The notes under the pieces: generated by a model
The model's database searches: none
What the model was told of the DNA's origin: nothing
Seen by the model: only the letters and a program-made list of their open reading frames with translations
Part shown: positions 1-11,679 of the stretch, piece after piece
Layout of the letters: every line of letters begins with the position of its first letter
Numbering within the stretch: position 1 is the first letter of the stretch
Made by a program: the position numbers and the translations under genes
Source of the DNA: Castanea sativa
Lineage: Eukaryota; Streptophyta; Magnoliopsida; Fagales; Fagaceae
Direction: 5' to 3'
DNA length: 64,000 nucleotides
NCBI RefSeq assembly: GCF_040712315.1
Contig: NC_134018.1
Location: 13,040,835-13,104,834 of the forward strand

Positions 1-778
1 TAGAGTGTATGTTAGTTATTTGATAGAGAATGTCAAATTATGGCTCTTGCTATGTAATGATTAGGCATGATATTAGATTAGATCATCAAGTTATGAAATT
101 GGTTGGGTAAGAGAGTTTGAGGTCAATGATAAAGACTGGCTGTACTTTCTTGGCTTGGAGGGCATATGCCCTCATGTTACTCATAGAAGGGGTATTGTAC
201 TGAAAATTGATACTAGTATGGAAGCATTTACTATGTAGACCAGGCTAATAAGTAGCTGGGAATTTAAGAAACAAAAAAGGAAAACAGTAAAATTCTAGGC
301 ATCGCACTTAGGATTTCCTTGACATCACACGTCAAACAAAGTTTCATAATTTATAAAAATTTAGAAAACCTGTTCTTCTTCGCTATAGAATAGAAAGCAT
401 TACATCCATATAAAGAGATGACTAATACCCATAGAAAGCATTATATCCATAGAAAGCATTACATCAATATGAAAATTTAGAAAACCTGCACTCTACATTT
501 TATTAATCTGCTTGCATATCAGTTTATTAATTCTAATTTGGCTCTGCTGCAGTTGATTGCTACTACTTCTCTTTTTCTTGCTTCAAAACTTTACCTTAAA
601 AATAAAATCCTAAGTCTAAAAAGCTCTGTATTCATATTGGCCTCTTTTGGTTCAGTCTTTCATCTTTTACTGAATTCTCATTGTACAAACTGGCTTTAGT
701 TGCTCTAACTCATACCTAGTTCCAAAAGCATATTGTGTGTTCATATCTCAAACTAATTGCTTATCATTCTTGCACAAT
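1..778. other. AT-rich stretch without a recognisable gene
   Basis: No coding similarity is seen on either strand. Two short direct repeats stand out: an AAAATTTAGAAAACCTG motif near 356 and 473, and a GAAAGCATTA(C/T)AT motif three times between about 390 and 465. The stretch presumably holds the 5' flank of the pseudogene that starts at 779. Confidence 0.5.
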
Positions 779-3615
779 ATGACTGCTGCAAATGCTGGGC
801 AAATTGACTATACACAGCCTGGACCCATTGACAGGTCAGTGTTATCGCAACAACTCAAGCATCGGTCCGAAACTATTTGGAATGGGCAGGTAAAACACAA
901 CAAAGATTTCACTAATGTACATGCATTTAATTCATACAATGTACATGCATTTGTTGTCATATATTAATCCATGGTTCTGTTCTGTGCAGGATCCGAGGTC
1001 CGTTACCTACCGTAGCCATAGTTCAGAGTTCTCTAATTGAGAGCCAATGGTGGACCAAGTTAGGAACATTATTAAGGCAGTTGGTTTGGAGGGACTCCTT
1101 TGGGTCCCAAGTAGAGAGATTGACTTTGGCCTGATAACAGCCTTAGTGGAGTGATGGCGGCCCGAGACTCACACCTTCCACATGCCACATAGTGAGGTCA
1201 CCATCACATTGCAGGATGTGGAGGTTCTTTTCGGGCTTCCTATTGATGGTGACGCTATAACAAGGAGCACGCAAAAAACTTGGGTGGATGTGTGCCAAGA
1301 CTTCCTTGGCTTTCAACCTATAAATCAAGACAACCATAAGCAACTTACTGGCCAGAGGATTCTCACCAACCGGCTTTTGGAGCAAGTTGCTAATCCATTG
1401 CCGCCTAATGTTGAAGAGGATTAGCTGCATAAGTACGCACGATGCTACATCCTAGCGCTACTGGGAGACACAATATTCATGGACAAATCCGGCGATAGGG
1501 TGCATCTAATGTGGGTGCAGCAGTTGGAAGACCTTCACAACCCACAAAGGTACAGTCTCGGAGGTGCTTGCCTTGCATGGTTGTACCGAGAGCTATGCAA
1601 GGCAAGCGAGGACACCAGTTAGATTGGTGGGTGCTTACTGTTGGTCTAGTATTGGGCATGGGCCAGGTTCCCCTATTTGTGCCCGGTAGTTGAGCATGGC
1701 CCGCCAGTGGGTGCTTATGGTCCTCTAGTGCTTGGTCCATTGTTCCTGAAGTAAGTCTCTACCTCATACACATCATATACAATATGTGATCATTACCTAA
1801 GCCCACAATCATGTAACTTGATTTAATTTATTTATTTTAAAGGCTTTTAGCAATTTTTTATGTCAACATAAAAAATTTTTAAACAGAGGTTCAATATATA
1901 TGATTACGTTAATATAGTCTAATTTTGTGACTGTCATGTGACTTGTATGTGGTTTGTTTTTTATAAGGACTGTTTCTTATTCTAGTGATATTATTAATTA
2001 AGTAAATATCTATAAGATTATCTCAGTAGTTATATGTGATTACATTATAGTTTTAACATTGGAATTATCTTAGTAGGAAAGTTCTAGATATTGATCCCTT
2101 GTTTTTGATTGTAGGTGGTTGTGGGTCCCAAACAAGAAAAATAGGCCGCCCACATCTTCAGGGATAGGTATCGCGAGCAAATAGCTTCAATGTTGCCAGG
2201 CCAGGTATGAAAATGCATTTTTTTACATGTTTAGGAACAAGATATAGGTTTGGTGAGCTTTAAAATATAAACATTGTTGCCTAATGTGTTGTGTACTTGT
2301 TTTTTTGGCTATTGTAGGTGGTGTGGCAGCCATATGAAGCTGAGTTAGAGGACCTTCTGCTATGGTGCATTGTAAGGAGGGCTATGTGGACGACAACGGT
2401 GCCTCTTGTATGTTTCCACCTAATAGAAAAACATACACCAGATCGTGTCGTTCGTCAATTTGGGATGATCCAAGAAACTCCTCGCGATGTTGACACTGAC
2501 ATAGTGCTTCACGGCATTGATTTGAGGGGGAAGGTCGGCGTTGATTGGATGCGAAAACATGCTGTGCATATCGATGAGTGGGGTAATTGCCTTCAACAGC
2601 GTTGTGAAGTAGTGCTTGGTGATATGCCTACACAGCACAAGTACCACGACTGGTTCAAAAGGGTAACTCAGAGGTTCATCGATAGGCCCGGTGCTGTAGT
2701 GACTTTGCTGGTAACTTCTTAATGTCTTTTACATCTTACCGTACTTCTTAACATGAAACCACTGTTTAGAGAATATGATATATGTTACTACATTTTCTGC
2801 TTAGCAATTGGTCTCCCTATAATTTGCAATTATTACTAGCAGAACCAATTCAAAATCAACATTTATTTTATTATCGATTGGCATTGTTGATTTGGTATTG
2901 CATTACTAATATGTGTGGTTTTTCCATGTGCAGATTGAAGGATACGTTCGTTTGTTGAGGCGTCACCTAATGGGCATGGAGGACCACAAGGACATTACTG
3001 AGGTGCTGATGGCAGTGCATGCGATTGAATGTGTACAACCTCCTTTCCCTAAGGCCCTGAATGAGGAGGCAGCTACTTTTGCGAGCCCAAGCACGAGCAC
3101 AGCTTTGGCCTGATGTCGCCCTCGTCCGCCTGTTGCTACCCCTTGGGTCGTCCCTACCTTTGATCCCTCTCCATCCACCTCACATCCATCCCCTAGCCCC
3201 ACCATCCCTTCACCAACCCCACATCCATCTCCTTGCCCCACCATCCTTCCACCCACCCTACATCCTTGTCCTGGGTCTGACATTCGTCCACCCACCCCAC
3301 GGTCATTTCCTCAGCTGTCACCCATTCCATCCTTTGACTTGGGTATTGATCCAACCCCACCCGACATGTAGCAGGAGCCACCCTCCCACAGTACGTGTAT
3401 TGGCCTTTCTTTAGCCATCGACCCACCCTATGTTCAGGCTGAGCAGACTGTTGGGTTACTTGCAGTGGTAGAAGGTCGGTCGAAACGCATATCAAAGGCA
3501 CCTCTGTGTGGGACAGGGGGCACAAACATGGACACAATGTTGGGCCCGAGGCATCTGATGAAGGACATGCAAGACCTCCTCCTCACTATACAAGATGACA
3601 TAAGATTCAAAAAAG
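779..3615 (+). pseudogene. Plant mobile domain (MAIN/MAIL1-like) protein, decayed
   Basis: Spliced relic of a PMD protein, the family often auto-annotated as 'serine/threonine-protein phosphatase 7 long form homolog'. Family members are nuclear proteins linked to transposon silencing, and many copies are carried by transposons. Visible exons: 779-889 (ATG in TGCACAATATGAC), 990-1750, about 2116-2202, 2318-2710 and 2934 to about 3615, with GT donors at 890, 1751 and 2711 and AG acceptors before 990, 2318 and 2934. Family landmarks are [11 protein letters not shown], the [18 protein letters not shown] block, ARCYILALLGD, the WQPYEAEL exon, a long proline-rich stretch (about 3120-3360) and the terminal SKRISKAPLCGTGG. 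In-frame stops lie at 1038, 1152, 1422, 1620, 1647, 3111 and 3369, with a frameshift near 2150. Each stop is one C-to-T or G-to-A step from a sense codon. It cannot encode a full protein. The family call is firm; a link to the MULE downstream is inference. Confidence 0.85.
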
Positions 3616-5344
3616 GTAACTCAAAGCTTAATGTGAAACAACACACTTTATTCCCAGTGGTATTCCTCTTTTCACATTTCAATCTAGTGTTGAATACTTC
3701 ATGATATTATTTTTGTTTTCAATATGGTTTTAACGTACATTATTGGAACTAGGTGAATGATACAAATAAGGACATTAGCTGGAGGTAGACACTCAAACAA
3801 GGATATGTGGTTTCACGTGATCCTTAATTTGTGTTTGTCAATAAGGTGGTGCACTTATCTTACTGTTGACAACTTAAAGATGGAAGCTCTTCAAGTTTAT
3901 CACTTGGTGCTTAAAAGCTTATTATATAAACTTGCTTCAGTTTAAAATTTCAATTCTGCACTCCTATATGGCTTTTGCTTTGAAGCATTCAATGATTTTG
4001 TACCATATTCCCCCTTGTTGTAATTTGTGCAAGTCTTTACATTTCTTTTTTCTTTTTCTTTTTCCTAATTATTGCCTTCATTGGTACTTGGTTATGTGCC
4101 TAAAGTTGAGGACATGATTGTGCAAAATATTTAATTGGTTTGCTTAAATCTAATAACATAGAGAGAATTCAAGGATTTTCTTTTCCTTTTCCTAGGGTTC
4201 TCTCAATTGGCACTTATGTTGTTTCTGATAACATGTCCAGGGTTCAAATTCCCCCTCCCCTGTTGTTATAATTATTGGAAACTTTTTTTCCCTGCTGTTG
4301 CACTCTCTTCAAAGCTTTGTATGAATATGTAAAACTTTATTGGCAATAAACAAGTTCTAGCATATTTTGATAGCCAGGGTACAGTTGTTGTTGCTGGTAA
4401 GCAAGAGTTGTTGTGGTGGGAGTTGGTTCCAACACTGCGATGGGTAGCATTCGTGATTCGATGTTGCAAACAGAAGATGTAAGCATTGTGCATCTTCATC
4501 TTTGGACTGTAATTTGTATCTAGAAAGATGTCCGTTGCCCATGTCTTTTGTTTGCACATTGATTAATTATTCTTTTTAGTTCTTATGTAATGTTGCATGT
4601 TGAGAAATGTCAATTGCCAATAGCAATCTATTTGCCATTTATTTATTGCCAATTTACCGCAGAGGTGTGAAGTTGTGACCCTTATAGATACGGCTATTAG
4701 CTATTTCCTAGTCAGTAAATTGGTACTGTACAAGTTAAGGCCAATAACAGAAAACTTCCAGCAAATTAATTTAATTTGGACATAGATAAAATTCTGTTGT
4801 TTGGCCAATGAGCTTTGGCTCAAATGACACTTCTTCCTCCCCTAAGAATGGGTGAAGGGTGAGAAAGTGAGTTCAATACCTATTGTTGTGTGTAACAATC
4901 AATCAAAAAATTCTATTAAAAAAAGGCATCTGTCTTGGGATAAATATGAGCTATCTCTATTTGTGGCTTTTTGGAAATGTGAATTGTGACCCGACCTCTA
5001 GTCAGGATGGTAGCTCCCCCCACATGGATCAGTTTGGGTTCTACTCCCTGTGGGCACTAGTCCTACCTTTGTTATATATATAAAACAAAAACAAAAACAA
5101 AAACAAAAAAGGAATTGTGAATTGTGAAGTAGCCATTGACATTTGAATTGGTACCTTGGTCAGTTGGGAGACCTTGTCATATAGGCCTTAGGTTGATAAG
5201 TAATTTTTGTGCATTACATTTGATTTTCCTATTGTTCGGTGGGTAATGATATTACTGCATTCTTACCAGGAAGATAATATAATTGTACTTTTTACAATGT
5301 GCAGTATTTACATTCTAGTTGTTGATATCTATAATTGTTTGCAG
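3616..5344. other. Non-coding stretch, intron-like or spacer
   Basis: AT-rich sequence with no credible coding exon. It contains a box-B-like GGGTTCAAATTCC at about 4232 and a SINE-like repeat at 4803-4925 (separate entry). It may be an intron of the PMD relic or transposon-internal sequence; nothing decides between these. Confidence 0.4.
4803..4925 (+). repeat. tRNA-derived SINE-like repeat
   Basis: The sequence starts CCAATGAGCTTTGGCTCAAA (box-A-like), has GTGAGTTCAATACC (weak box B) about 60 bases later, and ends in an A-rich tail. A related copy lies at 52890-53010. The promoter boxes are degenerate, so the SINE call is an inference from structure and repetition. Confidence 0.4.
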
Positions 5345-5440
5345 GAAGCGACACCACTGAAAAAGAAGCTGGACGAATTTGGTACCTTTTTGGCCAAGGC
5401 GATTGCAAATCGTCTTCAGTCTTTATTTTCTTGGGCATAG
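5345..5440 (+). pseudogene. Exon fragment of an ECA3-like Ca2+-ATPase
   Basis: After a good acceptor (TTTGCAG before 5345) comes EATPLKKKLDEFGTFLAKAIA. In ER/endomembrane P-type Ca2+-ATPases (ECA3 in plants, SERCA in animals) a nearly identical segment, of the type VTPLKKKLDEFG, lies just before transmembrane segment 3. Similarity stops at 5407, and the frame runs through unrelated codons to a TAG at 5438. No other ATPase exon is visible nearby. It therefore looks like a single captured exon that kept its splice acceptor. It sits between the PMD relic and the MULE transposase relic, the position expected for host DNA captured by a Mutator-like element. The ATPase match is from memory of the family. 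Confidence 0.6.
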
Positions 5441-6695
5441 ATATGTAGTTGTCTTATGTTTGTTAGCATTTGTTTGTGGTTAAGGCTTTGTTGTTGTTTT
5501 TGTTGATTAATCATTGGTAATTGGTAAACTTAATTTCTTGGGGAAATGAAAATGTTTTTTGCTAATTTCTAATTTTCTAGGATTATTCCTATTTTAATGA
5601 GTTTGTATTGCTCGTCAAAACCACATGCACATTTGTTATTAAGAGATTTTAACTTGTATTTATCATAGTTTTCACTTATAGAATAAAGTTGCAGCTTCCT
5701 ACCATATGAATTTCAAGTTTCATATGTTAGTTGTTTTCATACCAAAATTTATTTGTCCATTCCTTTCAGAGCACCTGACACTGAAAAAAAAAAATCCTGA
5801 TATATTAGAAAGAAATGTACCAAGAATAACATATATTAGCAAGAAAGAAATGGCAATTTGTTTATAGATGTGTGTTTTAGGACCTTGCTGCTAAGGATTC
5901 TTATTTCCTTCTGTCCTGCATGATAGCTTCATTATGGTAGAATCTAAAACATGTTTTTTTCCAGTCATGAGGACCTTCGGAATCATCAATCTGGGCAAGA
6001 CAAACCATTGTCACCTATATATAAGGTATCCATAGCCTTAATTAGTGTAACATATATCACTTTAGTTAGTTGTTAATAGGATATATTTTGTATCCTATTA
6101 TTATTATCTTCTTTTATATTTGGCCACCCTGTTCAGTATGTTTTCAATATTGAGAATTCTTCTTAACCACTGAAGTCAATTTTCTCGTCAAGAGAAGTAC
6201 CATCTACTTTGATTTGTTGCTGAGAAGATAAATAATGAATTTCTGTTGTTGTCATCTAAACTTGAAGTGGATAAAACTAAGATGATTATGCACTGAAATG
6301 TCTGTATGAAGTTGATGTTCATGCTCATTTTTGCATCTGTTTTGCCTTTCATGAATTTTCCCGAGTTGGCCAATCCAGTTCCTTTCTAGAAGGCGTGTGT
6401 CGTGTTTTGATTAAGATGTGCAGAGTGCATATATCTTCACATCATCAGCCCAGGGTTGGCTGGGGCCTTTAGTAAAGGTACAAATTGGGTCTGGCTTCCC
6501 TGATCTAGGAATTTAAGATCTCTCTCATGAAAAACCTAAAAGCTACTATGCCAAGATTATTTTTTCAAATTTAATATTTATTCTTGAGATCATGGTAGCT
6601 CAACTACTATCTCTTGCAAACTCTTAGATATTGTATGTAGATATATATTAAAATAGTAATCTAATCATGTAGCATGGCCTGAGACATCTCTGCAG
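5441..6695. other. Non-coding stretch with one exon-like segment
   Basis: Mostly AT-rich and unrecognised. At 5965-6025 an open 61-base segment is bounded by a polypyrimidine-AG acceptor (TTTTTTTCCAG) and an AAG|GTATCC donor, reading HEDLRNHQSGQDKPLSPIYK in one frame. I do not recognise it, but the splice-site context matches the exon fragments at 5345 and 6696. Confidence 0.35.
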
Positions 6696-6755
6696 GTTGT
6701 TAAAACAGTTTATGCATCCCCAAGTCGTGTCAATTTTCATTTGGATTCCAAAAAG
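6696..6755 (+). pseudogene. Isolated exon fragment, KIAA0930-like (DUF2045) candidate
   Basis: A 60-base open segment lies between CTCTGCAG and a GC-type donor (AAG|GCAAGT). It reads KTVYASPSRVNFHLDSKK after two valines. The pattern VYASPSR...DSK resembles a segment of the plant KIAA0930/DUF2045 proteins, whose function is unknown. Only this exon is visible, directly beside the broken 3' end of the MULE transposase relic on the other strand. It is most simply a captured exon. The family assignment is from memory and tentative. Confidence 0.35.
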
Positions 6756-6805
6756 GCAAGTTTATATATATTCAACAAATAGATATCTTCCTCTACTTAT
6801 CAAAT

Positions 6806-9800
6806 TGATATTGGTGAAATACATGTTCTGTTCCGTCCTGACCTCTAGGCCATTCTCGAATGGCGCATTTGATACCTTTATGTCGGTTAGAAATAATGCA
6901 AATGCCCTCATCAGGTATGACATGCTCTATCGAAGTCCTGAGACACTCTAACAAGCACCCCCAACTAGGCTCTGACTCCTTGTCCACAACAGCAAAGGTG
7001 AGAGGCAAAACCTTTTGGTTAGCATCGGTTGCCATTGCAATCATCAATACCCCTTTGTATTTACCATACAAATGAGTCCCATCAATACTGATCACTAACC
7101 TGCAATATTGGAATGTAGCAATGCATGGAGCGAATGCCCAATATACATAGCGCAGTAACGCAATACCTTCGTATGGCCTAGGTATGGTGTGATAGTTGTA
7201 CTAGGTACCCGAATCCTGATCCAAGTATGCCAACAATAACTTTCACAACCTTTGGTAAGACTCCTCCCAATCCCAAAATATCTTAGTAATTGCCTTTTGT
7301 TTTGCATCTCATATTTTATAGTAAGAAAGCTCATGTTTATACTTAGTATGTATGATGTCCCAGAGCTCATCAATACGAGCAGTGTGATTTTGTCGCAATT
7401 TTCCCACAATTTCTGATGCAACAAAATTAGAATCCATCATTTTACCGTCTCTTCGCAGGCCAAAGGGTATAAAAGTGTGTGGACTCACATAGACGTGACC
7501 ATCCACAGATCATTAAGTTTAGCCTTCATGAATGCCCTAACGTACCACTTGCAGTTGTTGTCAACGCATGCGGCGCATAATTTAGTTTTGGTCAACCTCT
7601 AAATTATAAAATTTCTATTATCATTTGCTGCGTATATTATCAATGCACGCTTCATTGCCTCTTTATTTGCAAAAGTCAATTCTTTACAAAAATGCACCCC
7701 ATCTTCCCAAGTAGAAACAAATGGTATCTGAAGACGTGAAGGATCAACCATATTTTCCCAAGTATTTGCATAGAATGAGTCGGCAGGAGGTTTGTAGCCA
7801 GTGGTCGTATTTGTATCATGCTGGACGCCAATATCATTGTCTACATCACCTTCATCATGGTACTCCATATTTTCCTCTTCAAAATTGGGAACGATGTTGT
7901 AAAATTTTAAAATACTCGCAAGTGAATGAACTGTACCGAAGTATAGTTTGACAAGAACGAGGTCGAACCCATAGGGACTTGTATGAATGTAGGAAAATTA
8001 ATTAAATCTTAACCAAATTAATCCTAATCTAGTTTAATAAAAATTGGTTGTTTTGAAATTAAATAAACTAAGCAACTAATAAAATTAAGCAAATAGTTAA
8101 ACTAAGCAAAAGATATAAAGCAATAAAAAGATGTAAATAATCAAGGGAAATGAATTAAGATTTTGGAATCCACCTTATTAATTCATATCAGCATATATTA
8201 TGATCATTGATTTTTCCCAACCACAGCATGATAACCTAGAAATCAATCTTGCTATCATGGAAAATATTCTCATTAAAATCCTTATTTTAAAAAATCAAAA
8301 GCATGTTCTTCTTCGCTTCTTAAGTATAAAATCAAATCATCAATTGTATCCGTAGCCAAACAAATCACAAGATATATCCAATTCTAAAAATCAAATCATA
8401 AATTGTATCCATTAACTGATAAATCACAAGCGATATCCAATTTTATAATCAAGAATTAAAAAACCAAGCATTCAATTAATTAAGACAAATCCTAAATTAT
8501 GAGAAAAACATGATTGAACTCATATCTAGAATCTCATATCAGTCAATTGATATAAAGCAGGAACAATTTAAATCATTAAAGAACAACTATTGTGGGAAAA
8601 ATCAAATCACATAAATATTACTGATAATCCTTAACAAGATTTCATTCTCAACCCTAATTATAAATTTAGCTACTCATAGTAATTAAAATAAAATACTAAA
8701 TATTAAACTAAACAAATAAAATAGAGAAAGAAATAGTTACAGTGCTAGAGAAAAAGCATAAAGGAATTGTGTGCTGTTGCCTGCACTTCAGTTCGAGCCC
8801 TAGCCCCCTTATTTTTCTGTTTTGTTCTATATTTATAGCACACAAAGACACACACTTCAAAGAGAAGCCGCCTGACTCAATAAAAATTTCTAATACGAGT
8901 GAGACTAGGATTGTAAGCCACACGCTACACTTCAAGTTGTGCCCAGCCAAAACCAAAGACCAGCCCAAGAGTGTTTGTGTTTCAATAAGAAATAGAGGCC
9001 CACCAACAATTAACAAATTTGGACTCTAAAGCCCACCACGTTGGTTGTGTTTTTCTTTTGTGACACTTGTGCTTGCTTTTAGAGTTTCTTTCCTTGCAAA
9101 CTTCATACACGTTGGAATGCATCTCGGCTTCTTCTTATTTTTCTTTCTTTGCTTTTGGTCTTCTTTTGAATTCACGCCTGGGCTGGATGTTTACTTGGGC
9201 TGAATCTTTACTTCATGGCAAGCTCTCTTCTCTTGAATTAGCTTTATAATCGGCATGACCCATCTAGCATTCAATTTGTGACTTGTTCAGCTTCTCAATT
9301 GTGAATAGCCTTTATTTTCCACAAAACAAATATAATATATAATTAGTCACAAAATAATATAAAAATAAAGTTAACTATGCAAATTTGATGGTACTTTATT
9401 GTATATATTTCATGCATATCAAATGACTTCATGGTTATCCACATCGTTCTCAAAGTCGCCTCGCTCATTCTTCTCTTTGTAGTCATCTACATCATCAATA
9501 TTTTCACCATCATTCGCAGCATGATCTTCGTCTTCGTCTTCGTCTTCCTCCTCTAAATGTGTCTCTTGAGGATGGAGGGTTTCACTAGTATTGGCAACAT
9601 GATCTTGAGATGGGAGCGTATTAACCTCCTATTGTATACCCTCCCATTGTAATGCATCCATCATCTAGGGCTGTAAATTGTAAAGACGTAGTTGTTTGTT
9701 GCATTACCTCAGTATCAACTTCTACAAGCGGCTCCGAACTTACGTACAACTTAGCAGCATTTACTTAGGGCATTTTCTGGATCCTATTAAACATCATCTT

Positions 9801-10085
9801 TACATGTTTGTCTTCTTTGATCGCCATATACCCGTAATTTATCCGTTCATGAAGGACTTTTTGTGGGTAACGATAAATAATCTTGATGTCATACCAAGCA
9901 GGGTTCAAATTCAATTCGTCCATTATTTTCCTCTTCAAATCATTCAACGTCTTCAACTTACAGCGTATCATCATGTACTATCATTCGATACTCGGCCCTC
10001 TAAATGGGAATCCGTCAATCTCTCCAGGATTGTTAAGGGGTCCACTGTAGTATTCATTTATATCAATATTCTTCAGAGATTGTGA
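6806..10085 (-). pseudogene. MULE (mudrA-type) transposase relic
   Basis: Decayed Mutator-like transposase read from 10085 down to about 6806, split by an insertion at 7897-9422. In order: an N-terminal segment with GPLNNPGEIDGFPFRG and KIMDELNLNPAWYDIKIIYR; an acidic stretch (EEEDEDEDEDH); VPNFEEENMEYHDEGD; the MuDR DNA-binding-type region (CVDNNCKWYVRAF, IPFGLRRDGKMMDSNFVASE); and the catalytic region beginning ISIDGTHLYGKYKG. The second catalytic Asp of the DDE triad is Asn (IISNRHKGI, codon at 6886-6888), and the protein is cut off just after VFH, so the final Glu and the SWIM zinc finger are missing. In-frame stops are at 9981, 9978, 9765, 7599, 7309, 7243 and 7201, with frameshifts near 7475 and in the N-terminal part. 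It is non-functional. It is convergent with the PMD relic at 779-3615. Confidence 0.88.
7897..9422. mobile_element. 1.5-kb insertion splitting the MULE transposase, unclassified
   Basis: On the minus strand the transposase frame reads ...NDVDNHEV up to 9423 and resumes at VPNFEEEN from 7896 down. Removing 7897-9422 with one copy of the flanking ATG (7894-7896 and 9423-9425) rejoins the frame exactly. The insert begins TTGTAAAATTTT and ends GCATATCAA, carries a CGAGGTCGAACCCATAGGG motif near 7955, and has no convincing gene (a 102-codon frame at 8708-9016 is not recognised). The class is uncertain: a 3-bp duplication suits PIF/Harbinger or CACTA elements, but long terminal inverted repeats are not seen. 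Confidence 0.6.
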
Positions 10086-11010
10086 ACCTATTAGAGAGTC
10101 AAGTATAATATGTTAGTGACATATTTTATCTCTTTCATTTAACATTAATTATAAAACCTTTTCTATCTACTCAAAGTACAAAAATTACAACTTCTCACCC
10201 CACAATTGCATATACCCATCCCATATCACATACAAACACACTCAATCATTATCATTTCGTACCCAAACAAATAAAAAAACTAAAGACAAAACTCATCCCC
10301 ATTACAAAATTTCAACTCAGCTCTGACAAAAATATAAATAAAAATATCAAACCAAACAACAAAAGTCATGAGGATGTGCAAATGAATGAGTGCAATTATG
10401 TAACATCACCATTCCAGTGCAAGAAAATTCATAGCATACCCTATTACACTACTATTAATGAAATAACATACAGCAGGGTTCATCAGACCTAAAAAAAAAA
10501 TAAAAAAAATAAAAAACACCTACTTGAAAGATTGTTATTGGTAGGTAAAAAAATTATCTTTGTGGTGGATCGGGATAAGAACCATTAAAACTTACCAAAT
10601 TCAATAGATATGAAAAAAAAGTTTTTTTTTTTTTGTATGTAGCATAAAAAAATGTAACCAATTAGGAGGTAACAATAATAAAATGCCAAAAAAAAAAAAA
10701 CCCCTCAACAAGCATGCTGATATGTCAGACAGCTTTAAAAAATGTCTCCTAGTAATTACCACTGCACTGGTTGGAATATATTTGATTGCAGAGAAAGGCA
10801 TTGGATTTTAGACTAAACAAAGAAAAAATTATGCTTCATTTGAAATATTAGTTTGTTGAGGTGTTTATGTTTTAACGATTTGGCATTTTATTATTGGTCT
10901 GACGAGGGCAGGAAACATTAATTAATGCATGGATTTTTAATATAGTCCCTAGCTAATGGAAGTTATAAGGATTAATAAGTTTCCTCAAATATTCTCTTTT
11001 CTTGATTCTC

Positions 11011-11058
<48 letters not shown>
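10086..11058. other. A/T-rich stretch, no gene seen
   Basis: Upstream side of the MULE transposase relic. It holds several homopolymer A or T runs (about 10490-10515, 10612-10635, 10687-10700) and a TGAGGATGTGCAAATG motif at about 10369 that recurs at about 11435. An (AT)n tract occupies about 11027-11057. Confidence 0.45.
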
Positions 11059-11059
<1 letters not shown>

Positions 11060-11378
11060 ATATATATTCTCTTCTCTTCGAATATAAGTATAAAATATTA
11101 TTTATTCCCTCTCACTTTTCCTTCAAAATTTTCTTAATTTTCATGTTGATGTTATCAATGAATCAATGTTGTAAGCCAAAGGTATGTAGCAATTGACAAT
11201 TCTTCAGATATGTTATATATGTATATATATTCTCTTCTCTTCGAATATAAGTATAAAATATTATTTATTCCCTCTCACTTTTCCTTCAAAATTTTCTTAA
11301 TTTTCATGTTGATGTTATCAATGAATCAATGTTGTAAGCCAAAGGTATGTAGCAATTGACAATTCTTCAGATATGTTA
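11059..11378. repeat. Tandem direct repeat, two ~157-bp copies
   Basis: Positions 11059-11215 and 11222-11378 appear identical over about 157 bases, at an offset of 163. Each begins TATATATTCTCTTCTCTTCG and ends TCTTCAGATATGTTA. The AT microsatellite at the left edge of each copy suggests slippage or unequal exchange. No coding content. Confidence 0.85.
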
Positions 11379-11679
11379 AAGTAGTTATATACACTAAACA
11401 ACCAACTAGAGAGTGAGGAGACCCTTACCTGACATGAGGATGTGCAAATGTACTGTTGGGATTGTATGAAAGTGAGAGAGGGAGTGAGAGAGGGAGACTA
11501 CAATGAATGTTGGGTTTGTATGAGAGTTAAGAGGAGCAATGTCTGCTGCTGAATGTGTATGAGAGTTGAGAGCCTACAATGAGTGAGAGAGCTTTTCTGC
11601 TGAATCCTGAGAGACGACCTAGACAAAACCAAATGGGACCCAAACATGACCAGCCCACGTGGAGCAATAATTGACCACA

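Noticed and set aside
2963..3537. Minus-strand glycine/valine-rich frames over the PMD C-terminus
   Set aside because: They are antisense shadows of the proline-rich repeat region of the PMD relic.
779..3615. Annotation as a serine/threonine phosphatase
   Set aside because: The 'phosphatase 7 long form' label is inherited from misannotation. The visible domain is the plant mobile domain and no phosphatase motif is present.
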